A stretch of DNA of 64,000 nucleotides from an uncultured Roseateles sp. (GTDB taxonomy: Bacteria > Pseudomonadota > Gammaproteobacteria > Burkholderiales > Burkholderiaceae_C): positions 3,348,001 to 3,412,000 of the forward strand of contig NZ_OY729424.1 in assembly GCF_963422335.1 (NCBI RefSeq). Reading direction: 5' to 3'. The notes beneath the pieces were generated by a model. The model saw only the letters and a list, made by a program, of their open reading frames with translations, was not told the origin of the DNA and did no database searches. The translations under genes and the position numbers were made by a program. Shown one piece after another: positions 38,693 to 50,221 of the stretch. Every line of letters begins with the position of its first letter. Positions within the stretch are counted from its first letter, which is position 1.

Positions 38693-39970
38693 ATGTCCAC
38701 CACCCCCGCCGAATCACCCCGCTGCGCCGTGATCGGCGGCGGGCCCGCAGGGCTGATGGCGGCGCAGGAGCTGCGCGCAGCCGGCATCGAGGTCCATCTG
38801 TTCGATGCGATGGCCTCGGTGGGGCGCAAATTCCTGCTGGCCGGCAAGGGCGGCCTGAACCTCACCCATTCGGAAGACTTCGAGCCCTTCTGCAGCCGCT
38901 TCGCCGAGCGCCAGGCGCAGATCGAACCGATGCTGCGCGCCTTCGGCCCGGAGCAGACGCGCGCCTGGGCCAAGGGCCTGGGCATTGACACCTTCGTCGG
39001 CACCTCGGGCCGGGTGTTTCCGACCAGCCTGAAGGCCGCGCCCTTGCTGCGCGCCTGGCTGCACCGGCTGCGCGAGGCCGGCGTGGAGTTCCGTATGCGC
39101 CACCGCTGGCAGGGCTGGACGGACGACGGCGCCCTGCGCTTCAGCACCCAGCAGGGTGAGATCACCGAGCGCTTTGACGCCGTTGTGCTGGCCCTGGGCG
39201 GCGCCAGCTGGCCGCAGCTGGGGTCGGACGGCAGCTGGTGCCAGGTCTTGGCCCCGCTGGGCGTGGACATCGCACCGTTGCGCCCGGCCAATTGCGGCTT
39301 CGATGTGGCAGCCACGCCGGCACATCCCGACGCCCCCGGCTGGAGTGCCGTCTTCGGCAGCCGCTTCGCCGGTGAGCCCATCAAGCCGGTGGCGCTGCAG
39401 TTCACCGGCAGCGATGGCCGCGAGTTCCGCCGCCAGGGCGAGTTCGTCGTCACCGCCACCGGTGTCGAGGGCAGCCTGATCTATGCCGTGTCGGCCCAGC
39501 TGCGCGACGAGATCGCAGCCCAGGGCAGCGCCACCTTCTATCTGGATCTGCTGCCCGATCGCGATGCCGCCTTCGTGCAGGCCGAGGTCACCCGCCCGCG
39601 CGGCCCGCGCTCGCTGGCCACCCACCTGAAGAGCCGTCTGGGCATACAAGGCGTCAAGGCCGGCCTGCTGCACGAGTTCCTCAGCAAGGACGCCTACAAC
39701 GACCCGCAGCAGCTCGCTGCAGCGCTGAAGGCCCTGCCGGTGTCCGTGCAGGCCGCCCGGCCGGTGGCCGAGGCGATCAGCACCGCCGGTGGCGTGCGTT
39801 TCGAGGCGCTGACCGACGGCCTGATGCTGAACACCAGGCCCGGCCTGTTCGTGGCCGGCGAGATGCTGGATTGGGAGGCGCCCACCGGCGGCTACCTGCT
39901 CACCGCCAGCCTTGCCAGCGGTAGGGTTGCGGGACAGGGCGCGGCAGCCTTCCTGAGCGGGCGGTGCTAA
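38693..39970 (+). CDS. HI0933-type FAD-dependent oxidoreductase
   Basis: 425 residues. FAD-binding start AVIGGGPAGLMAAQELRAAGIEVHLFDAMASVGRKFLLAGKGGLNLTHSED is diagnostic of the HI0933/YhiN flavoproteins. VVLALGGASWPQLGSDGSW and the C-terminal GLFVAGEMLDWEAPTGGYLLTASLASGRVAG complete the dinucleotide site. TIGR03862-like. Physiological substrate unknown; some relatives are annotated as aminoacetone oxidases. SD TGAGGTAA. Confidence 0.9.
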   Translation: MSTTPAESPRCAVIGGGPAGLMAAQELRAAGIEVHLFDAMASVGRKFLLAGKGGLNLTHSEDFEPFCSRFAERQAQIEPMLRAFGPEQTRAWAKGLGIDTFVGTSGRVFPTSLKAAPLLRAWLHRLREAGVEFRMRHRWQGWTDDGALRFSTQQGEITERFDAVVLALGGASWPQLGSDGSWCQVLAPLGVDIAPLRPANCGFDVAATPAHPDAPGWSAVFGSRFAGEPIKPVALQFTGSDGREFRRQGEFVVTATGVEGSLIYAVSAQLRDEIAAQGSATFYLDLLPDRDAAFVQAEVTRPRGPRSLATHLKSRLGIQGVKAGLLHEFLSKDAYNDPQQLAAALKALPVSVQAARPVAEAISTAGGVRFEALTDGLMLNTRPGLFVAGEMLDWEAPTGGYLLTASLASGRVAGQGAAAFLSGRC

Positions 39971-40011
39971 GCTGGAAGACCAGTTTTCCAATCCAACAAA
40001 AGGGGACTCCC

Positions 40012-41160
40012 ATGCCCGGTTTGCTGCCCGAAATCGATCCCGACGGCCTGCTCGAATACTCGGTGGTGTTCACCGACCGCGCGCTGAACCATATGTCGGC
40101 CAAGTTCCAGCAGGTGATGCGCGATATCTCGGGCACGCTGAAGGAGGTCTATCACGCACGCTCGGCCATCGTCGTGCCGGGCAGCGGCACCTTCGGCATG
40201 GAGGCGGTGGCCCGCCAGTTCGCCACCGGCCAGAAGGCCCTGGTGATACGCAATGGCTGGTTCAGCTTCCGCTGGACGCAGATCTTCGACATGGGCCGCA
40301 TCCCGTCCGAGCACACCGTGCTGAAGGCCCGGACTGTGGCCAGCGGCCGTCAAGCCGCGTTCGCGCCGGCACCGATCGACGAGGTGGTGGCCGCGATCCG
40401 CGAGCAGCGCCCGGCCGTCGTCTTCGCCCCTCACGTCGAGACTGCCGCCGGCATCCTGCTGCCCGACGGCTATCTGAAGGCGGTGGCGGATGCCGTCCAT
40501 GAGGTCGGCGGCCTGTTCGTGCTGGACTGCATCGCCTCCGGCGCGATCTGGGTGGACATGCAGGCCACCGGCGTCGACGTGCTGATCAGCGCGCCGCAAA
40601 AAGGCTGGAGCGGCTCGCCCTGCTGCGCCTTCGTGATGTTGAGCGAGCGCGCCCGCACCGCTATCGACGCGACCACCAGCACCAGCTTTGCCGCCGACCT
40701 GAAGAAGTGGTTGCAGATCATGGAAACCTACGAGGGCGGCGGCCATGCCTATCACGCGACGATGCCCACCGACGCGCTGACCGTCACCCGCAACGTCATG
40801 CTGGAGACCAAGGCCTATGGCTTCGACAAGCTGCGCGGCGAGCAGCTGGAGCTGGGCCGCAAGGTGCGTACGCTGCTGGCCGCCAAGGGCCTGCGCAGCG
40901 TTGCCGCCGAGGGCTTCCAGGCGCCGGGCGTGGTCGTCAGCTACACCGATGATGCCGGTCTGCACACCGGCAAGGCCTTCCTCGGCGAGGGCCTGCAGAC
41001 GGCTGCCGGCGTGCCGTTGCAGTGCGACGAGCCGGCCGATTTCAAGACCTTCCGCATCGGTCTGTTCGGCCTGGACAAGCTGCACAACGTGGACCGTACG
41101 GTCGCCAGCCTCGATGCTGCGCTGACCCGCATCCTCGGCGACGCGCGCGCCGCTGCCTGA
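40012..41160 (+). CDS. Class V aminotransferase (alanine-glyoxylate aminotransferase family)
   Basis: 382 residues from ATG 40012 (AAAAGGGGA upstream); the longer start at 39964 would include the SD as coding. PLP-Lys in ISAPQKGWSGSPCCAFVML, substrate Gly-rich PGSGTFGMEAVARQF, and LFVLDCIASGAIWVDMQATGVDVL. It likely transfers amino groups between Ala or Ser and glyoxylate-type acceptors. The next gene, tex, begins 75 bp later. Confidence 0.88.
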   Translation: MPGLLPEIDPDGLLEYSVVFTDRALNHMSAKFQQVMRDISGTLKEVYHARSAIVVPGSGTFGMEAVARQFATGQKALVIRNGWFSFRWTQIFDMGRIPSEHTVLKARTVASGRQAAFAPAPIDEVVAAIREQRPAVVFAPHVETAAGILLPDGYLKAVADAVHEVGGLFVLDCIASGAIWVDMQATGVDVLISAPQKGWSGSPCCAFVMLSERARTAIDATTSTSFAADLKKWLQIMETYEGGGHAYHATMPTDALTVTRNVMLETKAYGFDKLRGEQLELGRKVRTLLAAKGLRSVAAEGFQAPGVVVSYTDDAGLHTGKAFLGEGLQTAAGVPLQCDEPADFKTFRIGLFGLDKLHNVDRTVASLDAALTRILGDARAAA

Positions 41161-41185
41161 AGCTCCACCACAGGGGGCGCTGTCC

Positions 41186-41207
41186 CCCTGTGGCAAACTC
41201 GCGCGCT
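41186..41207 (+). repeat. 22-bp intergenic element, copy 2
   Basis: Same element as 38619-38640 with A for C at position 11. Located 26 nt after a stop and 28 nt before the TTG start of tex. Confidence 0.45.
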
Positions 41208-41235
41208 TCCCATTTCCTGCCTTGCTTCGTAGGCA

Positions 41236-43584
<2,349 letters not shown>

Positions 43585-43623
43585 TAAAAGTAGACTTGAC
43601 GCATCACGACAGAGAGAAGAGCA

Positions 43624-44934
43624 ATGGTTCAGCGCGTTTTGACCGGCATCACCACCACGGGCACCTTGCACCTGGGCAACTATGTGGGCGCGGTGCGGCC
43701 GGCTATTGCCGCCAGCCGCGAGAGCGGAGCCGAGAGCTTCTTCTTCATGGCGGACTACCACGCGCTGATCAAGTGCGACGAGCCCGACCGCATCGAGGCC
43801 TCGCGCCTGCAGATCGCCGCCACCTGGCTGGCTGCCGGCCTGGACACCTCGCGCGTGACCTTCTACCGCCAGAGCGACATCCCCGAGATCCCGGAGCTGA
43901 CCTGGCTGCTGACCTGCGTCACATCCAAGGGCCAGATGAACCGGGCCCACGCTTACAAGGGCGCGGTCGATGCCAATCTGGCCGTCGGCGAGGATGCCGA
44001 TGCCGGTATCAGCATGGGCCTGTACAGCTATCCCATCCTGATGGCCGCCGACATCCTGATGTTCAATGCCCACCGCGTGCCGGTGGGCCAGGACCAGGCC
44101 CAGCACATCGAGATGACACGCGACGTGGCCCAGCGCTTCAACCATCTGTTCGGTCAGGGCCGCGAATTCTTCGTCCTGCCCGAGGCGGACATCGAGAAGG
44201 AAATGGCGCTGCTGCCGGGCCTGGACGGTCGCAAGATGTCCAAGAGCTACGACAACGCGATTCCGCTGTTCGAGGGTGGCGCCAAGGGCCTGAAAGAGGC
44301 GATCGCCCGCATCGTCACCGACTCCAGGCTGCCCGGCGAGCCCAAGGACCCGGACGGCTCGCATCTGGTGACGATTTATGACGCCTTCGCCACACCGGCC
44401 CAGCGCGCCGAGTTCCGTCAGCAGCTGCGCGAGGGCCTGGCCTGGGGCGAAGCCAAGCAGCGGCTGTACGACCTGATCGAGGCAGAGATCGGCCCGATGC
44501 GCGCGCGCTACGACGCGTTGCTGGCGCATCCGGAGAAGATCGAGGCCATCCTGCTCGAAGGCGCGGCCAAGGCGCGTGCCATTGCTGCTCCATTTCTTGC
44601 ACAACTGCGCGAGGCGGTCGGCCTGCGGCGCTTCACCGCCGTGGCGGCCCCTCAGGCGGCCGTGGCGGCAAAGCCAAAATCTGCGCTGCCGGTGTTCAAG
44701 CAATACCGCGAGGCCGATGGCAAGTTCTACTTCAAGCTGACCGATGCGCAGGGCAGGGTGCTGCTGCAAAGCGCCGGCCTGGAGCAGGGCAAGACGGCGG
44801 GCCAATGGGTTGCGCGGCTGAAGCAGGAAGGTGCGGCAGCTTTGAACGGGGCCCCGGTGCGACGCGACGAGGCCGCCAGCGAGCAGGATGTGCTCGAGGC
44901 CCTGGCCGCCCTGCAAGCCGCCGAGCAGGCCTGA
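43624..44934 (+). CDS. trpS: Tryptophanyl-tRNA synthetase with C-terminal extension
   Basis: 436 residues, about 100 more than E. coli TrpS. HIGH-like TGTLHLGNYVGAV, KMSKS in DGRKMSKSYDN, and DQAQHIEMTRDVAQRFN are intact. After residue about 335 an Ala/Lys linker (APQAAVAAKPKSALP) leads to VFKQYREADGKFYFKLTDAQGRVLLQSAGLEQGKTAGQWV. That segment resembles a DUF1508/YegP-type beta domain, followed by a helical tail. Class I synthetase charging tRNA-Trp. SD AGAGAAGAG. Confidence 0.94.
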   Translation: MVQRVLTGITTTGTLHLGNYVGAVRPAIAASRESGAESFFFMADYHALIKCDEPDRIEASRLQIAATWLAAGLDTSRVTFYRQSDIPEIPELTWLLTCVTSKGQMNRAHAYKGAVDANLAVGEDADAGISMGLYSYPILMAADILMFNAHRVPVGQDQAQHIEMTRDVAQRFNHLFGQGREFFVLPEADIEKEMALLPGLDGRKMSKSYDNAIPLFEGGAKGLKEAIARIVTDSRLPGEPKDPDGSHLVTIYDAFATPAQRAEFRQQLREGLAWGEAKQRLYDLIEAEIGPMRARYDALLAHPEKIEAILLEGAAKARAIAAPFLAQLREAVGLRRFTAVAAPQAAVAAKPKSALPVFKQYREADGKFYFKLTDAQGRVLLQSAGLEQGKTAGQWVARLKQEGAAALNGAPVRRDEAASEQDVLEALAALQAAEQA

Positions 44935-44944
44935 CGCCGCCCGG

Positions 44945-46015
44945 ATGCAGGCACTGCACGTTCACGCCGGGCCGAAGGCACGCCGGCACCTGCTGGAGCA
45001 TGGTCTGCGTGCGAGCGATGTGCGCATCGTGCCGGCCGCAGCGGGCGGGCCCAAGGGCCTGATACTCAATCCGCTGGACCAGTTCATCTTCGGCCCCTGG
45101 CTGGGTGCCACCGATCACACCGTCCATCTGCTGGGTGCCTCGATCGGCGCCTGGCGCATGGCCACCGCCTGCCTGGCTGACCCGCAGGTCGAGTTCGAGG
45201 CGCTGGCCCAGGGCTATATCCATCAGCAGTACGCCGGTGAACCGGGCAAGCGGCCCACCGCCCAGGCCGTGACCCAGGGCTTTGCGGCCAAGCTGGACGA
45301 ATGCTTCGGTGGCCGTGAGGGTCAGGTCTTGAGCCATCCGCGCTACTGCCTGCATATCTTCGCCTCGCGCGGCCGCCATATCCTCGGTCGCGAGGGGCGC
45401 CTGCGCACGCCGCTGGGCTATGCCGGCGCATTCGCCGCCAATCTGCTGCAGCGTCGGGCTATGGGCGCCTGGCTGGAGCGCGTCGTGTTCTCCGACCCGC
45501 GCGAGGCCCTGCCGCTGCCGCTGAGCGACTTCCGCAGCCAGGTCGTCAAGCTGGACGCGGCCAACTTCCAGCCCAGCTTGCTGGCCAGTTGCTCGATCCC
45601 GTTCTGGCTGCAGGCGGTGCACGACATCCCCGGCGCGCCGCTGGGCGCCTACTGGGACGGCGGCATCACCGACTACCACCTGCACCTGAACTACGCGCAG
45701 ATGAGCGAGCCGGGTCTGGTGCTGTATCCGCACTTCCAGAAGACCGTGGTCCCCGGCTGGCTGGACAAGGCTTTGAAACACCGCCATCGCGCGACCGCGG
45801 CGCTGGACAACGTGGTGCTGCTGACGCCCAACCCCGAGTGGGTACGCTCCTTGCCCAATGCCAAGCTGCCCGACCGCAACGATTTCACGCATTACGCGCT
45901 CGATGTGCCGGGCCGTGTCAAGGCCTGGCAGCAGGCGGTCGATGAAAGCCAGCGCCTGCGCGATGAATTCGCCGCGCTGACGCAGCTGAACAGCGTGCCC
46001 AGCCAGCCGCTGTGA
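44945..46015 (+). CDS. Patatin-like phospholipase-type protein
   Basis: 356 residues from ATG 44945. Three patatin landmarks occur in order: a Gly-rich oxyanion loop (PAAAGGPKGLIL), a GxSxG nucleophile (LLGASIGAW), and the Asp of the catalytic dyad in YWDGGITDYH. The rest (HPRYCLHIFASRGRHILGREGRLRTPLGYAGAFAANLLQRRAMGAWLERVVFSDPR) is not typical of characterised patatins, so substrate specificity is open. No signal peptide. 10 bp after trpS, probably cotranscribed. No terminator is apparent in the 100-bp gap that follows. Confidence 0.7.
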   Translation: MQALHVHAGPKARRHLLEHGLRASDVRIVPAAAGGPKGLILNPLDQFIFGPWLGATDHTVHLLGASIGAWRMATACLADPQVEFEALAQGYIHQQYAGEPGKRPTAQAVTQGFAAKLDECFGGREGQVLSHPRYCLHIFASRGRHILGREGRLRTPLGYAGAFAANLLQRRAMGAWLERVVFSDPREALPLPLSDFRSQVVKLDAANFQPSLLASCSIPFWLQAVHDIPGAPLGAYWDGGITDYHLHLNYAQMSEPGLVLYPHFQKTVVPGWLDKALKHRHRATAALDNVVLLTPNPEWVRSLPNAKLPDRNDFTHYALDVPGRVKAWQQAVDESQRLRDEFAALTQLNSVPSQPL

Positions 46016-46116
46016 TGTAGCCAGATGTAACGGCGTTCAACCGATGGCGCCCGGCCACCGTTGAACCCGGGCGCAGGCCTTGCAAAGGGCTGCTCAAACT
46101 TTTCCGTGGAGCGCAA

Positions 46117-46617
46117 ATGAACCGCCTGTCCAGACTTCTGATACTCGTTCCCCTCGTCTTCGGTCTCGGTGCCTGCGCCCATCAGCGCCAACGCGACGAC
46201 CGCTACAGCCAATACCCCAATTCGGCACCGATGCCGGCCCAGGGCCAGCAGACCCAGTACGGTACGGTGCGCAATATCGAGCAGCTGGAGGCCGGCGGCG
46301 GCCCCGGCGCCCGTCAGGGCTCCGGTGGCGGTGCCTTGGCCGGTGCCCTGTTCGGCGGCGTGGTCGGCAACCAGATGGGCCGCGGTAGCGGCCGCGCGGC
46401 GATGACCGCCATCGGCGTGATCGGCGGCGCCATCGCCGGTGATGCTTTGGAGCGACAGGGCAATGGCGCCAGCGGTGGCGGCGAGCGCCACACCGTGTTC
46501 CGTGTGCGTGTGCGCCTCGATCACGGTGGCGAAGCCCAGTACGACTTCCAGGATCTGGACGGCCTCAAGGTCGGCGACCGGGTGCGTCTCGAAAATGGCC
46601 GCCTGCACCGCACCTGA
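46117..46617 (+). CDS. Glycine-zipper outer-membrane lipoprotein
   Basis: 166 residues. Lipobox at LGAC (Cys about 20) after a short signal peptide (MNRLSRLLILVPLVFG). A glycine-zipper segment (GGALAGALFGGVVGNQMGRGSGRAAMTAIGVIGGAIAGDALE) is followed by a C-terminal beta domain (HTVFRVRVRLDHGGEAQYDFQDLDGLKVGDRVRLENGRL). Matches the SlyB/Rcp-like 17-kDa antigen class. Structural or stress-linked envelope protein. SD GGAG. Confidence 0.85.
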   Translation: MNRLSRLLILVPLVFGLGACAHQRQRDDRYSQYPNSAPMPAQGQQTQYGTVRNIEQLEAGGGPGARQGSGGGALAGALFGGVVGNQMGRGSGRAAMTAIGVIGGAIAGDALERQGNGASGGGERHTVFRVRVRLDHGGEAQYDFQDLDGLKVGDRVRLENGRLHRT

Positions 46618-46624
46618 GCGGTGC

Positions 46625-46655
46625 TTGCCAATGCACGCAGGGCATGGCCTACAAT
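46625..46655 (+). promoter_or_regulatory. Candidate sigma70 promoter of the thrS operon
   Basis: TTGCCA (46625-46630), 19-nt spacer, TACAAT (46650-46655). Both hexamers match the consensus at 5 of 6 positions; the spacer is long. Start near 46662 would give a leader RNA of about 145 nt up to the terminator. Confidence 0.5.
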
Positions 46656-46694
46656 AGGGCCATCCTGAATTTGCAAGAACTGGGGAAAGGCGAC

Positions 46695-46742
46695 ATGGTT
46701 ATGACACCGCGAACTACGACCTCAACCACCACCATGGTTTAG
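46695..46742 (+). CDS. Threonine-rich leader peptide of the thrS attenuator
   Basis: 15 codons: MVMTPRTTTSTTTMV then TAG. Seven of 15 codons are Thr (ACA, ACT, ACG, ACC and three consecutive ACC). It is preceded by GGGGAAAGG with suitable spacing. The stop codon abuts the antiterminator strand (46743-46751). By established attenuation logic, a ribosome stalled at Thr codons leaves that strand free, whereas a ribosome at the TAG covers it. The peptide therefore acts as a sensor of charged tRNA-Thr for thrS and downstream genes. Confidence 0.85.
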   Translation: MVMTPRTTTSTTTMV

Positions 46743-46745
46743 TCG
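46717..46745 (+). promoter_or_regulatory. Possible 1:2 (protector) stem of the thrS leader
   Basis: CGAC (46717-46720) pairs with GTCG (46742-46745), and AACC (46724-46727) with GGTT (46736-46739), separated by a small internal loop. The Thr codons lie in the 5' arm and the loop. This stem would capture the start of the antiterminator strand when no ribosome stalls. Confidence 0.5.
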
Positions 46746-46790
46746 GCCGCGACCTTTCACGTCTTTTGCATATCAATCAAGCGCGGCCGA
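46743..46790 (+). promoter_or_regulatory. Antiterminator pairing of the thrS leader
   Basis: TCGGCCGCG (46743-46751) is the exact reverse complement of CGCGGCCGA (46782-46790), a 9-bp stem. It is mutually exclusive with the terminator because it uses the terminator 5' arm and loop. Confidence 0.75.
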
Positions 46791-46804
46791 TGCCGCGCTT
46801 TTTT
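46779..46804 (+). terminator. Attenuator terminator upstream of thrS
   Basis: Stem AAGCGCGGC / GCCGCGCTT with a CGAT loop, followed by an uninterrupted T-run to 46804. It lies 41 nt upstream of the thrS ATG inside the transcribed leader, so it must be bypassed for thrS expression. Confidence 0.9.
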
Positions 46805-46844
46805 GTTTTCCGGGCCCTATTCGGCCACCCTTGCGGAGTTTTCT

Positions 46845-48764
<1,920 letters not shown>

Positions 48765-48835
48765 AAGAGCTGCCGGGGCGCGCAAATCCATTGTTTGGGT
48801 CTCTCTGCCTTGAGGCTCTTTGAAAGGTAAGCACC

Positions 48836-49381
48836 ATCGCTACTTTTGCTGACCGTCGTGCCATTCCTGAACGGAAGCACAGGCTGAACCGCGAGATCAT
48901 GGCCCCGGAAGTCCGTTTGAACGGGCCGGAGAATGAGCCGCTGGGTATTGTGAGTGTCCAAGAAGCGCTGCGCATGGCCAGCGAGTTGGACGTCGATCTG
49001 GTGGAAATTGCCGCGCAGGCGGATCCCCCGGTGTGCCGTCTGATGGATTACGGCAAGTTCAAGTACCAAGAGCAGAAGCGCGCGGCCGAGGCCAAGTCCA
49101 AGCAAAAGGTCATCGAGGTCAAGGAAGTGAAGTTCCGCCCTGGCACCGATGAGGGCGACTACGCGATCAAGATGCGCAATCTGCGCCGCTTCATCGCCGA
49201 AGACGGTGACAAGGGCAAGGTCACGCTGCGTTATCGCGGTCGTGAAATCACCCACCAGGACATCGGCATGCGCTTGCTGGAACGCATTCGCGACGAGTTG
49301 TCCGACGTGGCTGTGGTTGAGAACATGCCCAAGCTGGAAGGCCGGCAGATGATCATGGTGCTGGCGCCGAAAAAGCGCTGA
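48836..49381 (+). CDS. infC: Translation initiation factor IF-3, AUC start
   Basis: 181 residues reading from ATC 48836. The first in-frame ATG (48899) would delete the conserved N-terminal ATFADRRAIPERKHRLNREI, and no ATG or GTG lies between the upstream stop and that segment. A SD-like AAAGGTAAG precedes the ATC. The N-domain includes PEVRLNGPENEPLGIVSVQEALRMA, PVCRLMDYGKFKYQEQKR, and the C-domain VKEVKFRPGTDEGDYAIKMRN. In E. coli infC begins AUU and IF-3 represses its own non-canonical start; AUC should act likewise. Confidence 0.95.
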   Translation: MATFADRRAIPERKHRLNREIMAPEVRLNGPENEPLGIVSVQEALRMASELDVDLVEIAAQADPPVCRLMDYGKFKYQEQKRAAEAKSKQKVIEVKEVKFRPGTDEGDYAIKMRNLRRFIAEDGDKGKVTLRYRGREITHQDIGMRLLERIRDELSDVAVVENMPKLEGRQMIMVLAPKKR

Positions 49382-49407
49382 TGCATCGCTAGGGAATCAA
49401 GAGTTCG

Positions 49408-49480
49408 AACCATCGATTTGGTCATCGGTGGTTTGCAAGAAGCCCCAGCGGGCTTGCAAGTCCGGCAAGAAGTTTGCTGG
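49408..49480 (+). promoter_or_regulatory. Three-stem-loop leader between infC and rpmI
   Basis: Three successive hairpins: AACCATCGA/TCGGTGGTT (49408-49416 with 49425-49433), AAGCCC/GGGCTT (49440-49455) and CCGGCAA/TTGCTGG (49462-49480), two with a G-U pair. They fill the 130-nt gap before the rpmI SD. In other bacteria L20 represses rpmI-rplT by binding this kind of leader, so an autoregulatory site is plausible here. Confidence 0.5.
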
Positions 49481-49511
49481 CGCCTGCTGGAGCAAATTAA
49501 AAGGAGCAGTC

Positions 49512-49715
49512 ATGCCCAAAATGAAGACCAAGAGCGGCGCGAAAAAGCGTTTCCGCGTCCGTCCGGGTGGCACCGTCAAGCGTGGCCAGGCGTTCAAGCG
49601 CCACATCCTCACGAAGAAGTCCACGAAGGTCAAACGCCATCTGCGTGGCGCGACCAACGTGAATAAGAGCGATATGGGCTCCATCGCCCAAATGTTGCCC
49701 TCTGCTGGCCTCTGA
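49512..49715 (+). CDS. rpmI: Ribosomal protein bL35
   Basis: 67 residues from ATG 49512, with AAAAGGAG upstream. Typical bL35: MPKMKTKSGAKKRFRVRPGGTVKRGQAFKRHILTKKSTKVKRHLRG. 50S component. 16 bp before rplT. Preceded by a structured 130-nt leader. Confidence 0.98.
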   Translation: MPKMKTKSGAKKRFRVRPGGTVKRGQAFKRHILTKKSTKVKRHLRGATNVNKSDMGSIAQMLPSAGL

Positions 49716-49731
49716 CTGAAGGAGAAGATAT

Positions 49732-50088
49732 ATGCCTCGCGTTAAACGTGGTGTAACGGCCCGTGCCCGTCACAAGAAAGTCCTCGCCCTTGCCAAGGGT
49801 TACCGCGGTCGCCGCAAGAATGTCTTCCGTATCGCCAAACAGGCGGTAATGAAGGCTGGGCAATATGCCTACCGTGACCGTCGTACCCGCAAGCGCGTGT
49901 TCCGCCAGCTCTGGATTGCCCGTATCAATGCGGCCAGCCGTGAGTTGGGGCTGACGTACAGCAAGTTTGTGGCCGGCCTGAAAAAGGCCCAGATCGACAT
50001 CGACCGCAAGGTCCTGGCCGATCTGGCCGTGCGTGACCCCGCTGCTTTTGGCAGCATCGTCGCCAAGGTGAAGGCCCATCTCGCTTGA
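49732..50088 (+). CDS. rplT: Ribosomal protein bL20
   Basis: 118 residues, full length. PRVKRGVTARARHKKVLALAKGYRGRRKNVFRIAKQAVMKAGQYAYRDRR and RVFRQLWIARINAASRELGLTYSKFVAGLKKA are characteristic. Binds 23S rRNA early in 50S assembly and is the usual autorepressor of the rpmI-rplT mRNA. SD AAGGAGAAG. Confidence 0.98.
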   Translation: MPRVKRGVTARARHKKVLALAKGYRGRRKNVFRIAKQAVMKAGQYAYRDRRTRKRVFRQLWIARINAASRELGLTYSKFVAGLKKAQIDIDRKVLADLAVRDPAAFGSIVAKVKAHLA

Positions 50089-50130
50089 AGCTGAAGCCGT
50101 GCGGGCCGCAAGGTCTGCGCGGTGACAGCC

Positions 50131-50156
50131 GCCCCCGGCGCTTTTGCGCTTGGGGC
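50131..50156 (+). other. Stable hairpin in the rplT-pheS gap
   Basis: GCCCC (50131-50135) pairs with GGGGC (50152-50156), and GCGC (50138-50141) with GCGC (50146-50149), around a TTTT loop. It lies just upstream of the terminator and may be an alternative or pausing structure. Confidence 0.45.
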
Positions 50157-50163
50157 GAGTTCC

Positions 50164-50194
50164 AAAGGCCGACACCTGGTGTTCGGCCTTTTTT
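50164..50194 (+). terminator. Intrinsic terminator or attenuator between rplT and pheS
   Basis: Stem AAAGGCCGA / TCGGCCTTT with a partly paired CACCTGGTG interior, followed by TTTTTT (50189-50194). Only 27 nt separate it from the pheS ATG, too few for a promoter, so pheST should depend on readthrough. Confidence 0.8.
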
Positions 50195-50221
50195 ATTTGC
50201 TTTTCTATTCACTGCGATCCG

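Noticed and set aside
46018..46116. Terminator after the patatin-like gene
   Set aside because: GTTCAAC/GTTGAAC can pair, but the loop is long and no T-run follows.
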